Source of the DNA: Phocaeicola vulgatus | Lineage (GTDB): Bacteria; Bacteroidota; Bacteroidia; Bacteroidales; Tannerellaceae | DNA length: 64,000 nucleotides | NCBI GenBank assembly: GCA_022009975.1 | Contig: CP091733.1 | Coordinates: forward strand, 1,009,001-1,073,000 | Direction of reading: 5' to 3' | Shown here: one piece after another, positions 35,834 through 47,190 of the stretch | Position numbering within the stretch: the stretch's first letter is position 1 | How the letters are laid out: the number at the start of each line of letters is the position of its first letter | Notes under the pieces: generated by a model | What the model saw: the letters and a program-made list of their open reading frames with translations, nothing else | The model's database searches: none | What the model was told of the DNA's origin: nothing | Position numbers and translations under genes: made by a program

Positions 35834-38800
35834 TTAATTTGTTTTGATTGTTTTTATATGACTGTCAATGTCAGATTCAAATAATGAACAATCAGTATAT
35901 ATACGCAATAATGAGTTTTCAATGTCAAGCCCATACTTATTACAATAATGTCTGACAGCTTGAATTAAACTACCACATATAAATTGGGCTTTGTATGCGT
36001 ATAATTTGGTTTGGTATTGAGAGAAAACAGCATTGTGAGCTATTAAGTTTCTAAGTCTGTAAATAAGCGTTATATCAGAAGACACCGCATTTTTAAAGTC
36101 CGCAATACCATTTTTGTCATTGTAGAAAGTCTGAAGTTCTTTTAAATCAAGTTTATAAACCTCGTCATTCATCTCTTTTATTATGGAAGAAATGTTATTT
36201 AGGAAATGTGATAATTCAACTTGTTGTCCCTCTTTTAAATTGAGTTTTGCATCCTCAATCAATGTAGGAGAAAAGTCATAGTAATTATCATGATTTTGTG
36301 TGCATTGTATTAAATGAATATATACCCCTCGTGCATACGAATAGAAGAAATTGCGAGATAAAATGCATGAACATAATATTTTTGCCAAATTCAGAATATT
36401 ACGTTCTTTCTCTTGAACTATTATATTTTTTTTCAGGTCTTCACCTTTTTTTAGAATACTTTCTATCGCAATCCAATTATAAAGAAGTTTATCTTCATCT
36501 CTTTTTGAGTGCATTGCTTTTTTATGCCAGTGTAATGCATTGGCAATTCTTTTAAATGTTTTACTATCTATATTCTTCGAATTATCAAACTCTTGAAGAT
36601 AATTTGGTAATTTGTCAGCAATATTTGATATGTTATAAGATTCTACATCTCTGTAAAAGCGAGCTCTTTCAATGTCATCTTTAACAGAATTCGTAGAACC
36701 ACATTCTTCTCCGTCAATTTCTATTACAGCAAACTGTTCACTTATTGAAAGTTCTTTCTCTATGCCAATATTAAGTGATATAAAATCAATAATGTTGTTA
36801 GCCTTAGATTTCGCAGTATTTATTGATGTGTGTAAAAAACGATGGCTAATAGGGACTGCTATATTTACGAATTGAAAAGAATTGTCAGGCTCTTCAATTT
36901 CACTAATATGCGGCCCTTTCAAATATGTAGCATTGTTTACAGAATAAATATGAATATCCTGTATATATGAATTAATACTTCCCTTAAGACCTGATACTCT
37001 CAAAATGACATGTCCGTCTTGAGGTTGCTTGTGAAAATGCCTCATTATATTATTAATATAATCTTCAATGCTACGTTTTTTCAATCGTTCACTTATAGCT
37101 TCATGGTATGCTTCTTCAGAACAGAAATCATTCTGGTTGAGTTCATAACAAATTTCTTTTGCAAATATAACTTGACCAAACTCTGTAATGAGAATACCAT
37201 CTTCGTTTAGAAAACTATTTATGTCATGAATATCTATGCCAAGACATAAAAATTCAGTTATTAATGATTTTGTATATAAACATATTTCTTGTTTGATGTC
37301 ATCTAATAACCTATCCCCTTGCTTGATAACTTGTACTAACTTGTCAGATAAGGCATTCAAATAATCATAATTCTCCATTGATTGCAGAATATTTTTGCAT
37401 ATTGAATCGACATACAATGGGGAATTATCCCAGTTTTTTAAAGCAAGAGCACATTGTGTATGATATAAGTTTGCGAATACTTTATCTGACTTAGAACTCT
37501 TGTTAAGCATATCCTTAAACAACCTCCTGTTTTCACTGTTCTTAAATGTGTTATATTCTATTTCAGCAATAATATCATTGAGAAGAAAATGAGGATTATC
37601 TAATTGAGTTCTATAGCTGTCTAAATCGCATAATTCTTTTATGCAACTATCCCAGTATTTTAACCAAAATTTTAGTGGAGTATCAGTTGGATAATTAAAA
37701 ATTGTCCTTAATTTATTATTCATAATAATTATTTTTTTGTTATACTCTTCTTGTGTTATAGGAGTTTGAGGATCAACTATTAGAACTTCATCGTAGGTAA
37801 GACCATAAAGATGATAGACCATCAAATCTATTTCACTCTCTAAGGCAGTTGTATCTGTATCAGAGGATAAACGCTTAGCTGAGAGAATAGAATTGACAAG
37901 GTTTTCTATTTCCAAAGAATTTATATTCAATGGTACGCACATACATGAAAGATAAGGTGCAGTAAATGGTAAATAATCACCTGCCATTCTTAATCCTTCA
38001 AAATAGCATTCATATATATAATGAAATAATTTACTATGTATCCATCCTAGTAACTTTAATGGATTGATTTTTATGCTATGTAGGCAATTTGTATTGATTG
38101 ATGCGTATTCACCTTTCTCATCCCAAAAACCTTCAAGGTGAAGTGACATCTTTGCAATTATAATCTTTGAACTATTATAAAGATGATACCGATTTGTACC
38201 CAATGTCTTTGAATTATTCGGTAACATTGGGTACAAATAATTCTCTCCTTTGTCTGTCAATTTACGATTTCCCCAAAAGTTACAATACGGATTTATCGTT
38301 CCTGTATTAATAAGTTTGAGTCCTATCTTCTCATCATTATATATTGAATTGTGGAATTCATCAGCTTCAGAAGCAGTAGATGTTGCGTTTATTTTACAAA
38401 CCTCTAAAATGGGCTTACTCTTAAAAAGGACTTTCTTTGTTAATTCATACTTGGCACTAAGTATAAATCCCCAATTGTTTTCTGGCAATTCAGACAGCTG
38501 AGAAGAACTAAATTTATGTTCAATCTTATATTTGTCAACGGTAGTAAACTCATAGAATGTCGTATTGAAAGATTTACAAAGAATAGTAACAACGGGATAT
38601 GTGTCAGCATCAAAAATACTATTTCTTGAAACATCTAGTACAGTTGTAATTTTCGCATTAGTCATCAAGTAGACACGTAATGCCTTACCGTAATTGGCTG
38701 AAAGATATTTGTTTGGAGTTATAAAGGATAATGTTCCACCATTGCATAGTAAATTTATTCCTTTTTCAAAGAAGTAAACATACATATCTACTGTGCCTTT

Positions 38801-41131
38801 TGAAGTTTGGAAAAGAGATTTTAAGTCTTTGTAATTTTCGTTACCAAGAGACTTTTTCAAATCTATAGCACTAATATACGGCGGATTTCCTATCACCACA
38901 TCAAAACCATCTTTCACCCCAAACATCCATTCAGAATCAAAGAAAAGAGAGGAGGCATTTTGGTCAAACATATCCCATGAAGCCAATTGCTGTGCCTCTG
39001 CATTACCCACGGCTCCACAATTCTTTAGCATATTAGCGATTTCAAGACGTAGCTCATTGACTATGCTACGATATTTACGCTTTGTCTTAACAGTCTTTGC
39101 TCCAAATCTTATGTTTGGCTACTTTCAGTTCTTTCTCTTTTGCCTTGATAGCATCATTGTCAAACAAAGAAGTCTTCTTTTTATTCAGTCCGATAAGCGT
39201 ATTGGCAGCCACAAACTTTGCCTCCAAGTTAGGCAACGGACGAATACCAAAATTATCAGCCGGATTATTGTTTGTCTTTTGGTCAACAACCAACGATATG
39301 AAGAAACGCAACTTGCTTATCTGTATAGCAATGGGTTGTATATCAACTCCATAGATGCAGTTCTCTATCAGGTATAGTTTACGTGCATAGTCCGGGCGAT
39401 TGATATTTTCGTTAAAATTACGTTCTATGTCGGCAACCAATTCTTTTCGCTCTTCATCGGATGAATTATGATAGGCTTCTGATGTTTCATCAATAGCCTT
39501 GTTGAGCATCATCTCTTTCCATTGCTTGTTTTCCGGGTCAATGCGATTGAGGATATGTACCATTTGTTGCAATATGCCCATAGGGAAAGCCCCCGAACCA
39601 CATGCCGGGTCAAGGATTTTGCAATCGTAAAGTGATTGCATGATGCTTTTGCGCTGTTCATCAGAAAGCTCAACTGCATCATCGGAATATTGCATCAACT
39701 GACGGAACTGAGGTTCTAACTCTTCGCCAACAGTCCGTTTGAGATGAGCCACCAAACTCTCGTTTACCATATATTGTACAATCTCACGAGGAGTGTAGAA
39801 TGAGCCTGTCTGCTTGCGGGCGGTGGTTTGTGTTTCCGGATTATAGGATGCCAAAAGGTTTTCAAACACTTTGCCCAATAGTTCCGGGTCGAGTGATACT
39901 TCTTGGTCGAATGGCGTATTCTCTTCCACAGTAAAGTTGTAGCGTTTCAGAATGTCAATGATACCACGAGCGGAAACTTTCTTCTTTTTCTTGTCGCCAT
40001 ACCATTCTGAGAGGTCAATGTTTTTTCCAACCTCTTCACCAAAGAACAGGTAATCCGGTACGATCAAATACTTCTTTACACTCTCACGGTCACTAAAACC
40101 ATCATAATACAAATCTTTGTCTTTTTCGTCCAAGCAATCAAACAAACCACCATTCAAGAAAGGCACGGTTCTGTTTGCCAAATCAACAAATAACTGCGGA
40201 TTCTGGAAATAAGACTCATAACGCATGAGTTTGTTATTGTCGTAATCACCACGTCCTTTTCTGAAATGACGCTCTGAAAGTTCATTACTGCCTTCAGGCG
40301 TAATAGGACTGTTCAACATGGCAAAGAAAAGATTCTGCAAATAGCCTTATAGTATTTGCTTTCATTGGACTTGTTGAACAAATCCACCATGGCATGGGGA
40401 TTAAATCCTTCTATCAGGTTATTCGCTATATATTGTTCGTCAAAGAATTCATCCGGGATAAGATGACGTTGTTTCAGAAACCATACAAATATGAGACGCG
40501 TAATCAGGCGGATTGCGCTCTCATTGTTATATTTGTCATCATCCGTCTTATCGTTAAGAGCATTGGGGAAGCGTATGATTTTAATAGCCCAAGCATACCA
40601 GTCGCTAAGCTCATTGTAAAATTCTTTAGTCAATATTTCTACTGAGAATCGGTTGCGTAAGTCATCCGCATTGACCACACGACCTTTTTCATTCAGATAT
40701 TTATTGGGAGTATAGTATGCGATTCCTTCCCCTAAGAAGTAGCTATATCGGCGGGGATTGCTGTAACTCCGTGTTATTCGGGAAGAGTCATCTTTCGCTT
40801 CAAGTGTGATTTCAATAAGCGAAAAACGATAGTTGTCGTTATTATCTTCGGGTACAAAAATGACCAAGGCACGGTCTTCCATTTCATCGGCGAGCATACG
40901 GAATGCTTCTTTGGATAGTGACACTCTGGCATCGTTTTTTGATGTGTGTCTCACTTCATACACCACCAAGTCAAGTTCGGACGAAGAACCTAATTTAACG
41001 GCTTTCGTACTATATGTCATTTGAGTACGAAAGGTTACAGACTCTACTGTCGGGATAAAATCCTCCGGCAAGAAACTGTTTTGCAGGAAGTTTACAAAAT
41101 CCTGACGATTGTATGCTTTGTTGAATTCCAT
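35834..41131 (-). CDS. Giant Eco57I-type adenine-N6 DNA methyltransferase with C-terminal HEPN-like domain (two frameshifts in this sequence)
   Basis: About 1765 residues after correcting homopolymer changes at 40339-40341 (one base missing) and 39103-39105 (one extra or two missing). The N-terminus has a domain like the nuclease part of type IIG enzymes (SSELDLVVYEVRHTSKNDAR), but His replaces the usual final Lys, so it may be inactive. The SAM motif DPACGSGAF is near residue 507 (39.6 kb) and the catalytic NPPY at 38876-38887, then a target-recognition region. The last 400-500 residues are extra: ALHWHKKAMHSKRDEDKLLY ... RLRNLIAHNA matches the ApeA-like HEPN fold, with RNLIAH (Rx4H) at 36035-36052. 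It follows the PLD-helicase gene by 15 bases in one operon. Confidence 0.82.
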
Positions 41132-41146
41132 ATCTGATTAATTTTA

Positions 41147-44100
41147 TTACTGTAATTCCTCACTTAAAATCAATGTCTCTTCACTATTGTCCACTTTATT
41201 TTGAGTGGCAATGATACGAGCCAAATATTCGGTGGAGATTTTGAGCGGTAATTTTCCCGCATCTTTAGGAGCCAGTTGAGTGATGTACCGTATCTCATAT
41301 CTTGACAACGCATCTGTCTTGATGACCTGAATCAAATCCTCTAGATAGTCTTTAGACAAATACTGTTCTCTCTTAAATATCTTTATTTTAGCCAACGCAT
41401 TGAGGATGTCCTTTTCATTACGTTCCGATACGTCACTATTAAATAAGGAAGCTTTTACCCTCTGATATGTAGCATCAAAATCGTTACTCAAATCCGCAGG
41501 TTCTTCTTCTTTTCTTGCCTCAAAAAGGGCAATGGCTTCTTCGGCAGGAATCATAACGGGAGTATTTGTCGTATCACCAATCTTGAATACAAAATCATCG
41601 CCTTTCCGCCCGAACATCAACACACCTTTTTTAGGTTTCTCAACTTTGCGGGCGGTTCTTGCCCGGTGTGGCAGTTCAATGGCTTTGTCGTATATATCTG
41701 TGCCTTTCAAACTGTTTAATAATTTGCGGTAAGGAGTGTCCCATGAAGCCTCCTCGTTGTGCGCGATTTCTTTGCGGTAACGTTCTTTGAAGAAAGCCTT
41801 GACCTCTTCTTCTTTAGTAAGTGCTTTGGTATCTTCTCCCATAATGGCATGAATCATGGCCATTTTAATTGTGGCGATTTCCTTTGTCCGGGTTTCAGCC
41901 TCGCCCACATCCGTAGGAAAATAGTTGTAAATGTACAATTCGTCAAATACCTTTTTGTTGATACGGTTGATTCGGCCGATGCGTTGGATGACACGAGTCG
42001 GATTATAGGGAATGTCGTAATTGAAAATTGCACCGGCACGATGCAGGTTGTATCCTTCGGATATGGCATCGGTTGCTATCAGAATATGAAAGTCATTCTG
42101 TTGCATCGACAGCTTTAAACCTGCATCAAAGTTTGCTCGTATGCGGTCTTTATTTACCGGAGTAGCATCTGCCGAGGTATATTTCATGACAGGCAGTCCA
42201 GCTTTGACAAGAGCTTCGCCCAAGTAATTCACAGTATCGGCAAATTCTGAAAACACAATCAGCTTTCTGTTCGGTTCATTTTCCATTTGTTTTTGGATAA
42301 TCTGTATAAATGAATCCAGTTTCGGGTCACTTTTTATGGTGTTTTCCTTACCGAACCATTGCTCACGCAGGTTTTTCAGCAATTGAATATCCGCTTGTAC
42401 ATCCGATACGAAATCATCTTTTACATATTTCATGTCTATCTCGAAGAATCCCTTGGCTTCGTATTTTTCAAAGAGTTCCTCGATTTCGTCCATATTGTCA
42501 TCACTGGAATCATAGAATGCTTCCACATCCGGCAAGTTTCCCTTTTTGAATACAGGTATCTTATTTCGTTTTTCAATCCATCTGAGCATATGCTCGGATG
42601 ACTGTATCATATATCCCAAAGAAGACTGAAAAGCAGCGACCGAACTTTCGAAACGGGCTACCAATAAGTGGCGCATAAAACTTGAAATGTTAGCCTGTCG
42701 CCCAATCAATAGATTGAATTTTACACCGGTTTTATCTTCAAGCTCTTGAGCTAAATTCTCTTTCAATTCCTCACGTATATATAAAGCCGGAGAATAACGT
42801 GCAGCCTTGAAACGGTAAACATCATTGCTGCTGCCCTCAGATTTACTGATTCTGTCCAATGTCGTTAGATACAAATCCTTCAGTTCTCTCAAATCATATT
42901 CCAGCTCTCCCGGGTCATTGGGCAATACCAACTGAATGTTTTGTTGCTTCAAGTCTTCTGCATATTCAGGGATGTCCTGTAAATCCAAACGTGAACGGCG
43001 TACCACTAATGGGCTTATGATGGAGCGGATATTCTTGGCTATGTCATTGACTTCCTGCTTTATTTCTTCGTCAGTCGCTTCTCCCTTTCGTTGCTCTTCA
43101 CGCAGAACTCTATATTTATCAATCAAGTCTTTGAATGAAGCTCCCAAATTCTCAACGGTTTTAAGTGTGGAACGGGAAGGTATTTGGAATAGTTTTATCA
43201 ATGCGTAAATGTCTGCCGGCTGATTATTGAATGGAGTAGCCGTAAGTAACAAGACCTTATTCCCCAAACAAAGATTGTGTAATAGGGCATAATCCTGAGT
43301 ATATTCATTACGAAAACGGTGAGCCTCCTCTATGATTATCAGGAATTGTTCACCCTCCTTTACCAATTCTTGGTAATGCGATACTGCCTCTTCTATTTCC
43401 CTGCACTGAAAACTGAAGCGGTATATCCAAATTCATCCCGATAGTTTTCCCATTGTTTATATAAGTGAGGAGGGCACACAACAATGGTACGCAACCTTAG
43501 ATTGCGTGCGATGGTGGATGCTATTACGCTTTTCCCTAATCCAACGACATCGGCAACAATAGCACCGTTGTGGTTGCACAACGCATTCAGAGCCATCTGG
43601 ACGGCATCGGTTTGGTATCTTAGGTTTGCATACTTGCCTTCCGTTATGTCATGCGGAGTTAATATATTATCGGATGTGGGGATATTGAAATACTCCTTAA
43701 GAACACGGATATACATCAGATATGGTGAATAAATTTTGTCGTACCATATATGGGTCATTACTTTATTGTTCCATTCGTCAATATTATCCTTGCTTACTAT
43801 AACAACAGAACTTTCCCATAATTCTTCGAATATCTTTTTCCCTTCATCGTAATCATGTTTATCATTGAAACGGGCATTAAGTTCCAAACGGCCTTTCATG
43901 CCTTGATAAGACAGATTGCTGGAACCCGTGATTAAAACACCGGGCAACTCTCCGGCTTCGTTCATTGCATCATTGTAGGCAAACAGATACATCTTGGAAT
44001 GGCATGGATTCAAAGTCTTACGAATTTCAAGAGTTCCATCAAGGATCTTTTCATAGAACATCTTGAATTGTTCTTGTTTTTCTGACGTATCCAAAAAATC

Positions 44101-44394
44101 CGAATTGTTAAAAGCTTGGACAAACTGTGTATAGTATTCTTCCTTAACTGCATTTCGTGAAATCAATCCGTTTCTGAAAGTTTCCACTTCACGTATGTGC
44201 TTGGCTATCTGCAATTCAATATCCAATCCTACAAGAATCTGTATTTGTTTATCCTTTAGCTGTTCGGATAATTGGATATAGCCGGAATAATAGAAATAAC
44301 CAATCAACATATATACAGCATCTGTTTTGGGTAAAATGCCGTTGATTATGTCAGATAAAAATCGTTCTTTGTTTGTAATAAAATTACTGCTCAT
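41147..44394 (-). CDS. PLD-nuclease/SNF2-helicase fusion (frameshifted in this sequence)
   Basis: About 1082 residues after restoring one A (coding strand) at 43396-43398. Residues about 1-200 form a phospholipase D-like domain with one HxK half-site (His132, Lys134, then GSSN at 157-160). The SNF2-type ATPase follows: Q-like motif YQTDAV near 260, Walker A VGLGKS at 284-289, DEAH-like EEAH, LLTATPFNN, and the C-terminal helicase motif QRIGRINRI. Such proteins translocate on DNA and cut it, and pair with DNA methylases in DISARM-like and other modification-based systems. It lies between the XRE regulator and the methyltransferase. Confidence 0.85.
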
Positions 44395-44417
44395 TATATT
44401 ATATGCTAGAGAGATTT

Positions 44418-44624
44418 TTATTTTGTTTTACTATCAATCAAATCCTTTGGATCAATATTGAGTATCTTAGCTATCTCAAACAATACTTCCAGACTCGGTT
44501 GCCGTCTGTTGCATACATACGCATTGACAACACAGAAACTTTTACCAAGTTTCTCTGCCAGCCAAGTTTGTTTGATTCCTCTTTCTTCAAGCACCTTTTT
44601 TATTCGATTCATGGGTTTATCCAT
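44418..44624 (-). CDS. XRE-family helix-turn-helix regulator of the defence operon
   Basis: A 68-residue DNA-binding protein that is almost only one helix-turn-helix (MNRIKKVLEERGIKQTWLAEKLGKSF ... NRRQPSLEVLFEIAKILNID). This compact type is common beside restriction-modification genes and probably acts as a control protein that times expression of nuclease and methylase. It starts 5 bases after the stop of the 238-residue gene and ends 24 bases before the PLD-helicase gene. A shorter start at Met5 is possible. Confidence 0.88.
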   Translation of the reverse strand: MDKPMNRIKKVLEERGIKQTWLAEKLGKSFCVVNAYVCNRRQPSLEVLFEIAKILNIDPKDLIDSKTK

Positions 44625-44628
44625 TGTT

Positions 44629-45345
44629 TTATTTTTTACATAAGAAATCTATTGTTAAATCAACCATTAATGCTGTTATTGTAACTCCACGCTTTGCTTC
44701 ATCATTTTTGATAGATGATTTTACAACAGAGGAAATGAAACTTGTTACTAAATGTAACATCTTATTTATTGGCTTGTCTTCCGGCTTGTTGTTAAGTATT
44801 GCATCTATACCCTGTAGAGCCGTAATTGCAGCATTTGCTTTTGCAAAATTTTCATTATCTGGTGTAATAGCTTCCGCAAGACTTACTGCATATTTAGACA
44901 CCGCAAGTATATCGGAAACTTTAAGTTGTTGTCCCTGTGAATCTTTGTATAAGATTTCTTCTTGCCGAAATATGTGATTAGGCTGATAAAGAATTTTTTG
45001 CGCATATGTGTAATGGTTTCGATATATATTGCGAATATTAATCTCATTTTGTAGGGCTTTCAAACATCCTACAATATTCATTCGCAATAATGTATCATCT
45101 TTGATGTTATCAATGGACGTTGGTAATATGTCAGGTAAAATTCTATTTGATAGCATTTCCTGCTTAGTTTTACTTTGCACCAATTTTGCAAAATTAGGAA
45201 TGCCTATATAACCTGTAGCAATATAGTGATTTATCATTTCATTTCTATCTCCCAGCACATACGCTTTGTAAAGATTGGAATATGCAATTTCCAATCTTAA
45301 AACTTCATCAGCATGTTGCTGTTCGAGTATATTTATTGCGTTCAT
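44629..45345 (-). CDS. Unknown 238-residue protein, first gene of the defence operon
   Basis: I do not recognise this protein. It is mostly helical, without signal peptide, cysteine motif or nucleotide-binding loop. The N-terminal half (ILEQQHADEVLRLEIAYSNLYKAYVLGDRN) could form a coiled coil; the C-terminal part (HLVTSFISSVVKSSIKNDEAKRGVTITALMVDLTIDFL) is amphipathic with hydrophobic patches. It lies directly after the promoter and 4 bases before the XRE gene, so it belongs to the operon. It may be a sensor, an adaptor or a passenger. Confidence 0.75.
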   Translation of the reverse strand: MNAINILEQQHADEVLRLEIAYSNLYKAYVLGDRNEMINHYIATGYIGIPNFAKLVQSKTKQEMLSNRILPDILPTSIDNIKDDTLLRMNIVGCLKALQNEINIRNIYRNHYTYAQKILYQPNHIFRQEEILYKDSQGQQLKVSDILAVSKYAVSLAEAITPDNENFAKANAAITALQGIDAILNNKPEDKPINKMLHLVTSFISSVVKSSIKNDEAKRGVTITALMVDLTIDFLCKK

Positions 45346-45367
45346 ATATTTGTTGTTTCTTTGTTTG

Positions 45368-45375
45368 CAAAGATA
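45368..45375 (-). promoter_or_regulatory. Probable promoter (-7 box) of the defence operon
   Basis: Minus strand TATCTTTG, an exact TAnnTTTG match, 23 bases upstream of the first start codon of the operon. The -33 region is AT-rich without a clear TTTG. Confidence 0.55.
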
Positions 45376-45395
45376 TAAAATCTTATGCTATATAA

Positions 45396-45431
45396 AGAGA
45401 AAAGGAGGGTAAAATTCCCCTCCTTTTCTCT
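45396..45431 (-). terminator. Terminator-like hairpin between mnmE and the defence operon
   Basis: Perfect 14-bp arms (AGAGAAAAGGAGGG at 45396-45409 and its complement at 45418-45431) with an 8-base loop. On the minus strand the stem is followed by TTTATA, so it could end transcripts coming from mnmE and insulate the island. Confidence 0.6.
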
Positions 45432-45754
45432 AAAACTAAGTCTCAGACATTCAAATCTTTCAGTGCTAGTGCATAATTGGGACAAAAACCATCCATTATA
45501 CACTTCAAACCAAGTGTTTGATAAGGTTTTGCCCGATTTTGCAGGGATGAATGTTTATATTTCACCGAGGGATAAGAATTTGTCCCTCGCCTGACCTTCA
45601 AGGAACAAACGGGGGACAAAACTATAGAAAACATCTGCAAATGCACGGAAAATGTGGTAAACAAAAGGAAGGAAGAGAAAATACCCTAACCTAATTATAA
45701 CCAATAATTTGTAGTGTGTTTCTATACAATGTGTTGATAATTAGATAATTAAAT
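45432..45754. other. Non-coding junction between the island and mnmE
   Basis: 323 bases with no convincing gene. It holds several copies of the short word GGGACAAA in both directions (near 45478, 45580 and 45614). It may contain the insertion boundary of the island, but no direct repeat marking an attachment site could be found by eye. Confidence 0.35.
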
Positions 45755-47137
45755 CTATTTCCCCACGCAGAAATGGGAGAATATGTTTCCTAAAACCTGA
45801 TCGGTTGTGACTTCTCCCACGATGTCGGAGAGGTGGAATATACATTCGCGCAAATCTTGTGAGATAAAATCCCCTGAGAGGTTGCATTCCAGCCCTTCTT
45901 GCACTCTATGAATAGAATCCAGCGCATGGTTCAGGGCTTCGAAATGACGGACATTGCTTACGATGATGTCTCCCGGTTGGGTTGTGGCCTGCGTGGACTC
46001 GATTAGCAATTGTTGTAATTGTTCGATATTCCGGCCTTCCTTTGCAGAGATGAAGATGATGGGCATATTGGCTGGAATCAAGCCCGACAAATCTGGATAA
46101 TCTCCAAGTAAATCAGCTTTGTTGATGACGATGATAAGTTGCTTGTCCTTGCACCTTAGGAAAATATCATTGCCAATTTCTTTGATTTGTTGCATTGCAT
46201 CCGTCGCATCTATCATCCAAAGGATAATCGACGATTGTTCAATCTTTTGGAAAGTCCGTTCAATACCCAAACTTTCAATCGTGTCTGTCGTGTTACGTAT
46301 GCCTGCCGTGTCAATGAAACGGAATAGTTGCCCTTTTATGATGGTCGTGTCCTCTATCACGTCCCGGGTAGTTCCGTGGATGGAGCTGACGATAGCCTTC
46401 TCTTCGTTTAACAGCAGATTGAGCAAGGTGGATTTACCCGCATTTGTCTTTCCTATGATGGCGACAGGGGTACCGTTTTTGATAGCATTTCCAACCATGA
46501 ATGAATGGGCAAGGCGTGATATGACCCCTTCAATCTGCGATGCCAACTCTTTCAATTCGCCTCTGTCTGCAAATTCCAGCTCTTCATGGTCTGCAAAATC
46601 CAATTCTAATTCCATGAGGGAAGTGATTTTCAACAGCTGCTCGCGTAACGACTTCAGCTCTTTGCTGAATCCGCCTTTCATCTGGTTCATTGCCAATCGA
46701 TGCTGTCCTTCTGATGTCGATGCAATCAAATCCGCGACGGCTTCAGCTTGGCTCAAATCCATTTTGCCATTCATGAAAGCACGTTGTGTAAACTCTCCCG
46801 GTTGCGCCATCCTGCATCCATAAGCCAACAACAGTTGCAAGATGCGTTGTTGGATATATAAGGAACCGTGGCATGTCAGTTCGACAGTGTCTTCACCCGT
46901 AAAAGAATGAGGCGCGCGGAAGAGGGCAGCCACTACGTCATCCACGGTCTCTTCTTCTTGGATGATTGTCCCGTATGTTAGGGTATATGCCTTTTGGCAT
47001 GCCAATTCCTTTCCCTTTTTATGCGGGTGGAACAAGCGGTTGCAAATAGAGATAGCTTCATCTCCGGAAACACGTATCACAGCTACACCTCCGATGCCGG
47101 GAGCAGTAGAAATAGCACAAATGGTATCGTTTGTCAT
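45755..47137 (-). CDS. mnmE: tRNA uridine-5-carboxymethylaminomethyl modification GTPase
   Basis: Works with MnmG to modify U34 in the anticodon wobble position of several tRNAs. The 460-residue protein has the N-terminal tetrahydrofolate-binding domain (TICAISTAPGIGGVAVIRVSG), a helical domain, the inserted G domain with GKTNAGKST, DTAG and NKAD motifs, and the C-terminal CVGK tail whose Cys belongs to the conserved active-site motif. It is the last gene of a minus-strand run with miaA upstream. Intact. Confidence 0.97.
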   Translation of the reverse strand: MTNDTICAISTAPGIGGVAVIRVSGDEAISICNRLFHPHKKGKELACQKAYTLTYGTIIQEEETVDDVVAALFRAPHSFTGEDTVELTCHGSLYIQQRILQLLLAYGCRMAQPGEFTQRAFMNGKMDLSQAEAVADLIASTSEGQHRLAMNQMKGGFSKELKSLREQLLKITSLMELELDFADHEELEFADRGELKELASQIEGVISRLAHSFMVGNAIKNGTPVAIIGKTNAGKSTLLNLLLNEEKAIVSSIHGTTRDVIEDTTIIKGQLFRFIDTAGIRNTTDTIESLGIERTFQKIEQSSIILWMIDATDAMQQIKEIGNDIFLRCKDKQLIIVINKADLLGDYPDLSGLIPANMPIIFISAKEGRNIEQLQQLLIESTQATTQPGDIIVSNVRHFEALNHALDSIHRVQEGLECNLSGDFISQDLRECIFHLSDIVGEVTTDQVLGNIFSHFCVGK

Positions 47138-47190
47138 GAAAGATTCTGAATGATTATTTTAATGAAAAACCAACGGGAGCCGATGTGCCA

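Noticed and set aside
43393..44394. Separate PLD-nuclease protein distinct from the helicase
   Set aside because: The break falls in the middle of the SNF2 core just after Walker A, and restoring one A at 43396-43398 fuses the frames, so it is one protein.
45443..45664. 73-residue minus-strand open frame between the island and mnmE
   Set aside because: No ribosome binding site, low-complexity composition and no recognisable domain; treated as non-coding.
29424..45754. Whole island as an integrative element with defined ends
   Set aside because: No integrase, relaxase, transposase or matching end repeats were found inside the window, so only a patchwork island can be claimed.
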